A program made the translations under genes and the position numbers. Below are positions 8,763 through 15,928 of a stretch of 64,000 nucleotides of DNA, one piece after another; the first letter of the stretch is position 1; each line of letters starts with the position of its first letter. The notes under the pieces are model-generated. The model did not search any database, had not been told where the DNA came from, and was given only the letters and a program-made list of their open reading frames with translations. The stretch covers positions 620,001 to 684,000 of the forward strand of contig NZ_SBIU01000003.1 of assembly GCF_004765805.1 (NCBI RefSeq), written 5' to 3'. Source of the DNA: Halorussus halobius. GTDB taxonomy: Archaea > Halobacteriota > Halobacteria > Halobacteriales > Haladaptataceae.

Positions 8763-10703
8763 TCACTTGAACCGGAACGTCTCCAGGTTCTTCGGCGCGA
8801 ACGTCCGCATGTTGAACTCGTGGTACAGCGCCGACGAGAGGTCCTGCACGCTCGACTCGTCGCCGTGGACGCACAGCACCTTCTCGGGGCGGGGACTCAT
8901 CGTCTTCACGAAGTTCATCAGCCCCTGCCGGTCGGCGTGGCCCGAGAAGCCGTCGACCGTCTCGACGTCGACGTTGAGCGTCAGGGTGTTGTTCCGGCCG
9001 CCCCGGCCGCCCGAGTGGCCGGTCGCGCTCGTCGGAATCTCGTCCCAGCCGTTCTGGATGCGCCGGCCGAGCGTCCCCTGGGCTTGATAGCCGACGAACG
9101 CCAGCGTGGAGTCGGGGTCGCCGCCGACGTGTTCGAGCCACGACATTATCGGGCCCCCCGTCACCATCCCGGACGTCGAGAGGATGATGCAGGGGTCGCC
9201 GTCGGCGACCTCCTGACGCTCGTCCTCGCCGCCGTCGATGTGGTTGAACTGGTCGGCGAGGAAGGGGTTCTCGTCCTCGTGGAAGATGCGGTCCCGGAGG
9301 TCGTCCCGGAGGTACTCGGGGTAGGTGGTGTGGATGGCGGTCGCCTCCCATATCATGCCGTCGAGGTGGACCGGCATCTCGGGAACGTCGCCCTCGCGCA
9401 TCGCCTCTTCGAGGACGAGCATGAGCTCCTGGGAGCGACCCACCGCGAACGCGGGGATGAGGACCTTCCCGCCCCGCTCGTACGTCTCGTTGATGACCTC
9501 CTTGAGCTTGCGCTCGGAATCCTCCTGGTCGGTCTGGTAGTCGTTGCGACCGCCGTAGGTCGACTCGAAGACGAGGGCTTCGACCCGCGGGAAGTCGTTG
9601 ACCGCGCCGTTGAACAGCCGGGTGTCGTCGTAGTGGATGTCCCCGGAGAAGGCGACGTTGTACAGGCCGTCCCCGATGTGGAAGTGCGCGATCGAGGAGC
9701 CGAGGATGTGGCCCGCGTTGTGGAGCGTGAGCTTCACGTCGGGCGCGATGTCGGTCACGTCGCCGTATTCGAGCGGGATGGTGTGCTTGATGGTCTCGCG
9801 GACCATCTCCGAATCGTACGGCGGCGCGCGGCCCTCCTTGGCGGCCACGTCGAGGTAGTCGAGCTGGAGCAGTCCCATCAGGTCCCGGGAGGGCTCGGTG
9901 GTGTAGATGGGACCGTCGTAGCCGTACTTGAACAGCAGGGGCAACAGCGCCGAGTGGTCGAGGTGGGCGTGGGTGAGCACCACCGCGTCGATGGTGTTCG
10001 CGCCAGCACCGAGCGCCTCCTCGACCTGGAGGTAGGGCACCTCGCCCTCCGCGCCGGGCTTGTCGCCGCAGTCGACGAGGACGCGGGTCTCGGGCGTCGA
10101 GAGGATGAAGGAAGCGCGGCCGACCTCCCGACAGCAGCCAAGCGTGGTCACGCGGACGTACTCCTCGTCGTCGGCCATCTTCTCGCGGTGAATCTGGCGG
10201 CCCACCTTCTCCAGGATGTCCCGGCGCTCGTCGCGCTCCTGCTTGAGGAAGTTCCGGACGTTCGAGACGGTCGAGGACTCGATGGGCGGCGTGCGGACCA
10301 CCTCGGGCGTCCAGCCGACCTCCTGGGTTATCTCGCGCAGCGTCGAGCCGTGCTTGCCGATGACCATGCCGGGCTTCTCGGCCTCGATGACGACCTCGCC
10401 GGTGTCGGCGTGGAAGTCGAGGTCGGTCACGCCCGCCTCGTCGGGGACGACCCGCCTGATGTCGTCGCGGGCGTCGCTGGGCCGCGACAGCACGTCCGGG
10501 TCGGGCCGGACGGTGATGCGCTTGCGGAGCTGGCTCGCCAACTGCCGGACGAGGTCGCCGTTCCGGGCGAACCTTTTGGGGTCGCGCGTGTACACGACCA
10601 GTTCCGGCCCCTCGTACGTCACGTCCGACACCGAGATGTCGCTCGGTAACTCGCTCGTGATCTCTGCTCGCAGGTCCTCTAACTGTTGGTCTACGTTACT
10701 CAT
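8763..10703 (-). CDS. fttA: FttA / aCPSF1 beta-CASP ribonuclease, transcription termination factor
   Basis: The 646-residue archaeal homologue of CPSF73 cleaves nascent RNA and drives transcription termination (known for the family). Residues 1-175 are the archaeal N-terminal double KH region, with GMVIGKHGSTLREI near 130. The metallo-beta-lactamase domain has THAHLDHSALLPLL near residue 245, the zinc-binding HxHxDH motif, and AFSGDIHYDD near 352. The beta-CASP domain has FESTYGGRN, IPAFAVGRSQELML, STSGMVTGGPIMSWLEH and GFSGHADRQGLMNF. It ends NLETFRFK, the usual C-terminus. Its leader is long for a haloarchaeon and holds three 24-bp repeats and a T-tract (see 10753-10824), suggesting autoregulation. 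Confidence 0.97.
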   Translation of the reverse strand: MSNVDQQLEDLRAEITSELPSDISVSDVTYEGPELVVYTRDPKRFARNGDLVRQLASQLRKRITVRPDPDVLSRPSDARDDIRRVVPDEAGVTDLDFHADTGEVVIEAEKPGMVIGKHGSTLREITQEVGWTPEVVRTPPIESSTVSNVRNFLKQERDERRDILEKVGRQIHREKMADDEEYVRVTTLGCCREVGRASFILSTPETRVLVDCGDKPGAEGEVPYLQVEEALGAGANTIDAVVLTHAHLDHSALLPLLFKYGYDGPIYTTEPSRDLMGLLQLDYLDVAAKEGRAPPYDSEMVRETIKHTIPLEYGDVTDIAPDVKLTLHNAGHILGSSIAHFHIGDGLYNVAFSGDIHYDDTRLFNGAVNDFPRVEALVFESTYGGRNDYQTDQEDSERKLKEVINETYERGGKVLIPAFAVGRSQELMLVLEEAMREGDVPEMPVHLDGMIWEATAIHTTYPEYLRDDLRDRIFHEDENPFLADQFNHIDGGEDERQEVADGDPCIILSTSGMVTGGPIMSWLEHVGGDPDSTLAFVGYQAQGTLGRRIQNGWDEIPTSATGHSGGRGGRNNTLTLNVDVETVDGFSGHADRQGLMNFVKTMSPRPEKVLCVHGDESSVQDLSSALYHEFNMRTFAPKNLETFRFK

Positions 10704-10752
10704 AGTGAAAAAGTCGCTCCGTCTGTGGGCCGTGTCTGCGCTCCGCAGTCCC

Positions 10753-10824
10753 GTCCGCCGGTCGGGCGGAATCTCGGTCCGCCGGTCGGGCGGGATTCCG
10801 GTCCGCCGGTCGGGCGGAACCCCG
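10753..10824 (-). repeat. Three tandem 24-bp hairpin repeats in the fttA leader
   Basis: Units at 10753-10776, 10777-10800 and 10801-10824 share GTCCGCCGGTCGGGCGG exactly; only the last 7 nt vary. Each contains the arms CCGCC and GGCGG around a 5-nt loop, so the transcript would form three small stem-loops. On the minus strand they lie 50-121 nt before the fttA ATG, and a T5 tract (ACTTTTTCACT) directly precedes that ATG. The rest of the 377-bp gap holds the fttA promoter and the start region of the divergent gene at 11081, with no other gene. Confidence 0.8.
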
Positions 10825-10892
10825 GACTACCTCGTCCGGGGGGCTCGAATCGGTCGTACCGCCGTGGGGACTACGATGCGAAGTACAACACA

Positions 10893-10906
10893 GCATAGAT
10901 TTTTCC
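10893..10906 (-). promoter_or_regulatory. Probable TATA region of fttA
   Basis: The minus strand reads GGAAAAATCTATGC, the only AT-rich block upstream of fttA. Transcription from it would give a 5' leader of about 165 nt that includes the 24-bp repeats. Confidence 0.4.
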
Positions 10907-11080
10907 GCGGGATGTGGTAACTCGCGCGCGGCGAGTCGTCCGCGTCCCCGGGTCCACCGGGGATGACGGGACGCTCGTTCGGGGACGCAGGAAAACCCGC
11001 TTGGTCGGTAATACTCCCCGGCGTTATAAAAGCCTTCCCAAAGCGGACGACCCAAGCCCCCGGGGCCCGTCGCCCGGCGC

Positions 11081-11572
11081 ATGCGCGTGACACCGGAGAC
11101 GGTCGCCGAGGAGTACGAGTGGGTTCGCGAGCGCGACGACGCGGTCGTCGCGCTCGTCAACGACGTGCGCGACCACCTGGGCGACCTGTTCGACGCCGAC
11201 GTGGACGCAGTGGCCGCCGGCCAGTACCGGGAGGAGGTCGACGCCGTCTTCGCTGACGGCGACCGCGCGGTCAACGTCGCCGCGCTGGTCGCCATCCTGC
11301 GGGAGTTGGACGTGGCCGACGACTACCCCGGGTTCGTGGTGGACGAGCTCCTCGGGCGCGAGCTCGCGGGGACCGTCGCCGGAACCCAGCCGTTGCGACT
11401 GCTGGGCGAGGCCACGTTCCACGTCGCGGACGTGCACGCCCACGGCGACCCGAGCGACGCCGCGGGCGCGGACGACCTCGACGCCGCCCTCGCGGCGGGG
11501 TTCCAGACCAGACTGCCGGGCTGGGACTGGACCGAGGCCAGGAGTCCCTTCGCGGTGAGGGACCGAGAGTAG
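11081..11572 (+). CDS. Conserved-looking acidic protein, function unknown
   Basis: The 163-residue soluble acidic protein starts at ATG 11081. The N-terminal half is helical (EEYEWVRERDDAVVALVNDVRDHL). The C-terminal half has FHVADVHAHGDPSDAAGADD, a His/Asp-rich stretch that could bind metal but matches no family I know. A TATA-like GTTATAAAAGCC at about 11023 supports transcription of this strand. It diverges from fttA and converges with the broken phosphatase gene. No function is proposed. Confidence 0.65.
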   Translation: MRVTPETVAEEYEWVRERDDAVVALVNDVRDHLGDLFDADVDAVAAGQYREEVDAVFADGDRAVNVAALVAILRELDVADDYPGFVVDELLGRELAGTVAGTQPLRLLGEATFHVADVHAHGDPSDAAGADDLDAALAAGFQTRLPGWDWTEARSPFAVRDRE

Positions 11573-11581
11573 CCCGGATAC

Positions 11582-12003
11582 TCACCCGAGGACGTCGACT
11601 GCCGCCTGGGCCCGGGAGACGAGCGCCGGGTGCGGGTCGGCTTCGGGCCGGGACGCCCGGACCTCGGCGAGTGCGGTCTCGACCGAACAACCCCGGCGAA
11701 CCGCGAGCGCGGCGGCCGCGACCGCCGGACTGCGGGAGCTCCCCCGCGAACAGTGGACCAGCACGGTCTCGTCGTCGCCGAGCGCGGCCACGACCGCCTC
11801 GACCGCCCGCCGGAAGGCTTCGGAGTCGTTTCGCGGCCCGTCCATCATCGGCGCGTCGACGACGACGCGGCGTCGGGATAGCCGCCGGCCGGCGGGTCGT
11901 GGGTGAGCGCACAGACCGTAGTAACTCCGGCCGCCCGCTGGCGGGACGCGTCGGCGGCCGCCTCCGCGCTCCCGACGAACAACCCCGGCGCGATGCGGTC
12001 CAT
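11582..12003 (-). pseudogene. Dual-specificity protein phosphatase with a frameshift
   Basis: From ATG 12003 the frame reads MDRIAPGLFVGSAEAAAD to GGYPDA, the N-terminus of a dual-specificity-phosphatase fold, and then hits a TGA just past the break. Shifting frame near 11866 continues VVVDAPMMDGPRNDSEAF to the catalytic loop VHCSRGSSRSP (Cys-x5-Arg, cysteine phosphatase signature) and ends at 11582. The two frames are off by one base within a GTCGTCGTC run. A TATA-like GGTTAAGC about 28 nt before 12003 confirms the upstream start. It is either a real frameshift mutation, a sequencing error or a slippage site. An 88-aa product from ATG 11848 would lack the first half of the domain. Confidence 0.75.
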
Positions 12004-12071
12004 GCGTGAGGGCTCTCGGTCGCGGTGCTTAACCCTCGGGTTTTTGCTCCCCTCGGGCCCACGGACCGAGT

Positions 12072-12539
12072 ATGCAACCCGCGACGCTGTGTTACCTCCT
12101 GCGGCCCGACGACGAGGAGGTCCTGCTCATCCGGAAGAAGCGCGGCCTCGGCGAGGGAAAACTCGTGGGGCCCGGCGGCAAGGTCGAGGACGGCGAGACG
12201 CCCCGCGAGTGCGTCGTCCGCGAGGTCGAGGAGGAGGTCGGCGTGACCCCGCGCGACCCCGAGAAGGTCGGCGAGTTCGAGTTCGTGTTCGGGGCGGACG
12301 CGGAGATGTTCGTCCACGTCTTCCGCGCCGAGGCGTTCGCGGGCACCCCGACCGAGAGTCCGGAAGCCGACCCCGCGTGGTTCGACTACGACGCCGTGCC
12401 CTACGACGAGATGTGGGAAGACGACCGCTACTGGTTCCCGTACCTGCTCGACGGCGAGAGCTTCGCGGGCGAGTTCGTCTTCGACGACGAGGGCGAGGAA
12501 CTTCGGGACTGGGCGGTCGAGACGGGCGTCGAGTGGTGA
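12072..12539 (+). CDS. Nudix hydrolase, MTH1/MutT-like
   Basis: The 155-residue protein is likely a pyrophosphohydrolase that removes oxidised or non-canonical nucleoside triphosphates. The Nudix box is complete near residues 36-58: GGKVEDGETPRECVVREVEE followed by EVGV, with the catalytic Glu residues in REVEEE. The N-terminus MQPATLCYLLRPDDEEVLLIRKKRG and the WFDYDAVPYDEMWEDDRYW stretch resemble 8-oxo-dGTPase relatives. It shares a 68-bp divergent promoter region with the phosphatase pseudogene; GCTTAACCC about 40 nt upstream may be its TATA box. Substrate specificity is inferred. Confidence 0.88.
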   Translation: MQPATLCYLLRPDDEEVLLIRKKRGLGEGKLVGPGGKVEDGETPRECVVREVEEEVGVTPRDPEKVGEFEFVFGADAEMFVHVFRAEAFAGTPTESPEADPAWFDYDAVPYDEMWEDDRYWFPYLLDGESFAGEFVFDDEGEELRDWAVETGVEW

Positions 12540-12659
12540 GGTGCAGTCGGGACGCGTGCCGCCGGCCAGTCGGGACCGACGGTACACCCGGACCTCGAGT
12601 TGAAGGTGTCCGAACTAAGGCCGACGGGCGAGTCCGTACGGAACGGGCGAAGATACCGC

Positions 12660-12992
12660 ATGCCAGGGGACGACCGTTCATCGGAGGGTGACGCGGAGAA
12701 CGCCGATACCGACGGGCACCGCTGGGAAGTCCGTCTCGAAGTCCCGGAGTCCGGGTCGGTGTCGGCGACCGTCACCGACGCCGTCTCGGAGGCGACCGGG
12801 AAGGACCTCCGGTCGCTCCGGCCGCTCCACGACGTCGTCGACCCCGATGCGCTCGACAGCCTCTGCTCGTCGGTTGACGACGCCGCCGGACGACCCACGG
12901 GCGGGTGTCGAGTCACGTTCCGTTACGAGGGACACCGGGTACGCGTGGTCGCCGACGAGCGAGTCGTCGTGATCCCTGTCCGCGACGAGTAG
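12660..12992 (+). CDS. HalOD1 output-domain protein
   Basis: The start ATG 12660 (MPGDDRSSEG) gives 110 residues; a TTG 60 nt upstream is less likely. The pattern SVSATVTDAVSEATGKDLRS, LHDVVDPDALDSLCSS, then CRVTFRYEGHRVRVVADERV is the HalOD1 domain, a haloarchaeal module often attached to or encoded beside Bat-type regulators and receiver domains. Its biochemical role is not known. It converges with a Bat-type HTH regulator gene 20 nt away, which fits a signalling role. Confidence 0.8.
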   Translation: MPGDDRSSEGDAENADTDGHRWEVRLEVPESGSVSATVTDAVSEATGKDLRSLRPLHDVVDPDALDSLCSSVDDAAGRPTGGCRVTFRYEGHRVRVVADERVVVIPVRDE

Positions 12993-13011
12993 TCGGGCCG
13001 GACGGCGGCCG

Positions 13012-13746
13012 TCAGGAGTCGTCCGACCGGCCGCGATTCCGCGCGTCCGCCGTCGACGGCTCGAACAGAGTTGCGAGGAGCTTCCGCTCGGCGGCGTGGA
13101 CGTGCTGGGAGAAGGTCGCCGACGTGATTCCGAGCGTCTCGGCCACCTCCTGGCCCGTACACTCGCGGGGCCAGTCGTAGTATCCGGCCTCGAACGCCGT
13201 TTCGAGTACTTCGTACTGCCTGTCGGTGAGCCGTTCCCGAACCACCCGCCGGAGTCCGTCGTAGTTCAACGGGGCCGCCGAGCGGTCCGTCTCGCGCTTG
13301 GCGACGAACTCCGCCGCGGGATACTCCTCGAGGAACGCCTCGACGACCGCGCCCGGGTCGGAGCCGGCCGGCAGTTCCCCGATTATCGTCCCCTCGCCGC
13401 GAACCCCCCGCACCGTCCGGGGAAGCGCCCCCTGCTCGGCCAGGGTCACCGCCGGACAGTCGTCCACGACGGAGAACTCGAACAGCCCGCCGTCCTCGTA
13501 CTCGCGGACGAGTTCCGGCGAGACCGACTCGTGCTGGGTCGCGAGCGAGAGGATGCTGGCCGGGTCGGCACCCGAAACGCTGAAAAACTCCGCGTACTCC
13601 CCGTCGTCGCGGGGGACCATCTCCTCCAGTTCGACCCGACACTGCTCGGCGGCCGACGCGCCGACGAACGGATACGCCGGGTCGGTCACCGCGAACTCGA
13701 GTTCCACGACGCCGTCTCCGGGGTCGGAGTCGCCACGCTCGGACAT
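13012..13746 (-). CDS. Bat-like transcriptional regulator with C-terminal HTH_10 domain
   Basis: The 244-residue protein has an N-terminal sensor-like domain of the bacterio-opsin-activator type (about 10-160) and a C-terminal HTH near residues 182-236: LTDRQYEVLETAFEAGYYDW, PRECTGQEVAETLGITSATF, SQHVHAAERKLLATLF. That motif is the bacterio-opsin activator HTH (HTH_10). Such proteins regulate diverse haloarchaeal genes; the target here is unknown. The neighbour is a convergent HalOD1 gene. The start ATG 13746 is upstream-adjacent to the proS promoter region. Confidence 0.9.
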   Translation of the reverse strand: MSERGDSDPGDGVVELEFAVTDPAYPFVGASAAEQCRVELEEMVPRDDGEYAEFFSVSGADPASILSLATQHESVSPELVREYEDGGLFEFSVVDDCPAVTLAEQGALPRTVRGVRGEGTIIGELPAGSDPGAVVEAFLEEYPAAEFVAKRETDRSAAPLNYDGLRRVVRERLTDRQYEVLETAFEAGYYDWPRECTGQEVAETLGITSATFSQHVHAAERKLLATLFEPSTADARNRGRSDDS

Positions 13747-13819
13747 TTGCCGTCACTGGTCGCTCCCGTCTCATTACCGTTCTGGCCCCACACGAACCAG
13801 TACCACAGCTTCATCGCCT

Positions 13820-13828
13820 TTAAGGCCA
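13820..13828 (+). promoter_or_regulatory. TATA-like box of proS
   Basis: CTTTAAGGC lies about 26 nt before the ATG at 13850. This spacing chooses that start over the long open frame extending upstream to 13298. Confidence 0.5.
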
Positions 13829-13849
13829 CCTCGGCGGAACCTACACCCA

Positions 13850-15307
13850 ATGAGCGACGACGAACAGGAACTCGGCATCACCGAGCGAAAGGAGTACAAC
13901 CCCGGCGACTGGTACGCCGAGGTCGTGACGAAGGCCAACCTCGCCGACTACGCGCCCATGGGCGGGTTCATCGTCACCCGGCCCCGCGGGTACGCCCTCT
14001 GGGAGGCCGTGCAGGACAACCTCGACGAGTGGTTCAAGCAGACCGGCTCGCAGAACGCCTACTTCCCCGCGCTCATCCCCGAGAGCTATCTGGAGCGCGA
14101 GAGCGACATCGTGGAGGGGTTCGACCCCGAGGTGGCGTGGGTCACCCACGGCGGCCACGACGAACTCGACGAGCGACTCGCGTTCCGGCCCACCAGCGAG
14201 TCCATCATCACGCCGTTCATGAGCGAGTGGGTCCGGAGCCACCGGGACCTGCCCCTGCGGCTCAACCAGTGGTGTAGCGTCATCCGGTGGGAGGCCACCG
14301 AGACCAAGCCGTTCTTCCGCACCAAGGAGTTCCTCTGGCAGGAGGGCCACACCGCCCACGAGACCGAAGACGAGGCGTTCGAGGAGACGATGCTCCGGCT
14401 CGACCAGTACCAGCGCCTCTACGAGGACGTGCTGGCGATTCCGGTGCTTCGCGGCCGCAAGCCGCCCCACGACAAGTTCCCCGGCGCGCACACCACCACC
14501 ACGGTCGAGGCGCTGATGCCCGACGGCAAGTCCGTACAGGGCGGCACCTCCCACTACCTCGGACAGGGCTTCGCGGAGGCGTACGACCTCACGTTCACCG
14601 ACGCCGACGAGAACGAGCAGGTGGCCCACACCACCTCGTGGGGCCTCTCGTGGCGCGCGCTCGGCGCGCTCATCATGACCCATTCGGACGACCAGGGACT
14701 CGTACTCCCCCCGACCGTCGCGCCCGAGCAGGTCGTCGTCGTCCCCATCTGGAACGAACAGAACCGCGAGGAGGTGCTGGACTACGCCGAGGGCGTGGCC
14801 GACGACCTCGAATCGGCGGGCGTCCGCGTGGAACTCGACGACCGCGACGAGCGCAACCCCGGCTTCAAGTTCAACGAGTGGGAGCTGAAGGGCGTGCCCG
14901 TCCGGCTCGAAATCGGCCCCAACGAGGTCGAGGACGAGGAGATTACCGTCGTCCACCGGCCCGACGGCGAGGACTCGGTCGAGGACCGCGCTGGCATCGC
15001 CGAGACGGTCGACGAGCACTTCGACGCCGTGTACGACAAACTCTACGACGCCGCCGAACAGAATCTGGAGGAGAACGTCCGCGAGGCGTACGAGACCTCC
15101 GAGATTCTGGGCACCATCGGCCGGTACGGCGGCTACGTCAAGACGCCGTGGTGTGGCGACGAGGCCTGCGAGCAGGTCGTCAAGGAGGAGATCGCGGCCG
15201 AAATCGTGATGGTGCCGATGGACCGCGACGAGGAACCCATCGGCGAGGAGTGTGGCGTCTGTGGCGACGAGGCCGAGGAGACGGCGTACTTCGCCAAGTC
15301 GTACTGA
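13850..15307 (+). CDS. proS: Prolyl-tRNA synthetase (archaeal/eukaryotic type)
   Basis: The 485-residue class II synthetase charges tRNA-Pro. The start MSDDEQELGITERKEYNPGD is the usual archaeal N-terminus. Class II motif 2 is in RWEATETKPFFRTKEFLWQEGH near residues 147-168 and motif 3 in the region of TSWGLSWRALGALIMTHSDD near 263. The anticodon-binding domain (LPPTVAPEQVVVVPIW) starts near 285. The C-terminal zinc-type domain has four Cys (WCGDEACEQ and ECGVCGDEAEE) and ends with Tyr (AYFAKSY), all as in archaeal ProRS. The long AT-poor gap after it holds a repeat element. Confidence 0.98.
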   Translation: MSDDEQELGITERKEYNPGDWYAEVVTKANLADYAPMGGFIVTRPRGYALWEAVQDNLDEWFKQTGSQNAYFPALIPESYLERESDIVEGFDPEVAWVTHGGHDELDERLAFRPTSESIITPFMSEWVRSHRDLPLRLNQWCSVIRWEATETKPFFRTKEFLWQEGHTAHETEDEAFEETMLRLDQYQRLYEDVLAIPVLRGRKPPHDKFPGAHTTTTVEALMPDGKSVQGGTSHYLGQGFAEAYDLTFTDADENEQVAHTTSWGLSWRALGALIMTHSDDQGLVLPPTVAPEQVVVVPIWNEQNREEVLDYAEGVADDLESAGVRVELDDRDERNPGFKFNEWELKGVPVRLEIGPNEVEDEEITVVHRPDGEDSVEDRAGIAETVDEHFDAVYDKLYDAAEQNLEENVREAYETSEILGTIGRYGGYVKTPWCGDEACEQVVKEEIAAEIVMVPMDRDEEPIGEECGVCGDEAEETAYFAKSY

Positions 15308-15393
15308 GCGTCGCTCGTCGGGGTTCGATTCGGCGTGACGCGCGGGATTTTTGGATTGACAATGCGACGGCCGAGCGCGGAGATTCGTTCAGA

Positions 15394-15431
15394 TGTTTGT
15401 CCAGATTATTAGACAGACAATTAGACAAACA
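15394..15431. repeat. AT-rich dyad and direct repeat next to the inverted-repeat element
   Basis: TGTTTGTC (15394-15401) and GACAAACA (15424-15431) are perfect 8-bp arms. The interval also has the direct repeat ATTAGACAGACA / ATTAGACAAACA. It directly abuts the 338-bp element at 15442 and could be a proS 3' hairpin or a target or flank of the element. Confidence 0.5.
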
Positions 15432-15441
15432 ATAGATGATT

Positions 15442-15779
15442 CCGGCGCGCGCGAGCAACGCGCGCGAGGGAGGCGGTCGCGCGGTCGGGAGCGAAGCGAC
15501 CGACGGCGCGACCGTCGAGGCTGGGGAGGGGTGAGGCTCGCCGTCGCGGTTGCGGTGCGGTCGCGGTCTCTCATTGGTCGAGGCAGTAGCTAGCTTCGTG
15601 ACGTGTTCAGTTCGTCGAGCATTCTGATCTTCGAGTGCATTCCGAGCTAGCTACTCCCGTCACCTATGAGAAGCCGCAACCTCGTCCTCCCCAGCCTCCT
15701 GCGCGTCTCCCTCGTCGCTCCTTTCAGTCGCTCCTCGGTGCGATGCTCGTCCCTCGCGCGCGTTGCTCGCGCGCGCCGG
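15442..15779. repeat. 338-bp inverted-repeat element made of two head-to-head copies of the dispersed repeat (copy C)
   Basis: The outer arms 15442-15471 and 15750-15779 are exact 30-bp inverted repeats (CCGGCGCGCGCGAGCAACGC onward). Inside, each arm holds the core GAGGCTGGGGAGG found in copies A and D (left 15516-15536, right reversed 15680-15699). The left arm also carries TCGGGAGCGAAGCGACCGAC (15485-15504), identical to copy A. Inner 11-bp arms AGTAGCTAGCT / AGCTAGCTACT lie at 15585-15595 and 15645-15655. No transposase or plausible ORF is inside. The 621-bp gap between proS and the next gene holds nothing else beyond the neighbouring dyad and the promoter of the gene at 15929. Confidence 0.8.
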
Positions 15780-15928
15780 GCGGAGAACTGTCGACCTGTC
15801 CCTCCGGTCGTGAAGGGCCAAACCGGTCGACCGTTCCCATGTCTCGGTCGCAGTGCCATCGACGCCTCCGGACACCCCGACTCGACCGTACCAACCCTTA
15901 AGAATTCAGTCCCCTTACGCGCTACCGA

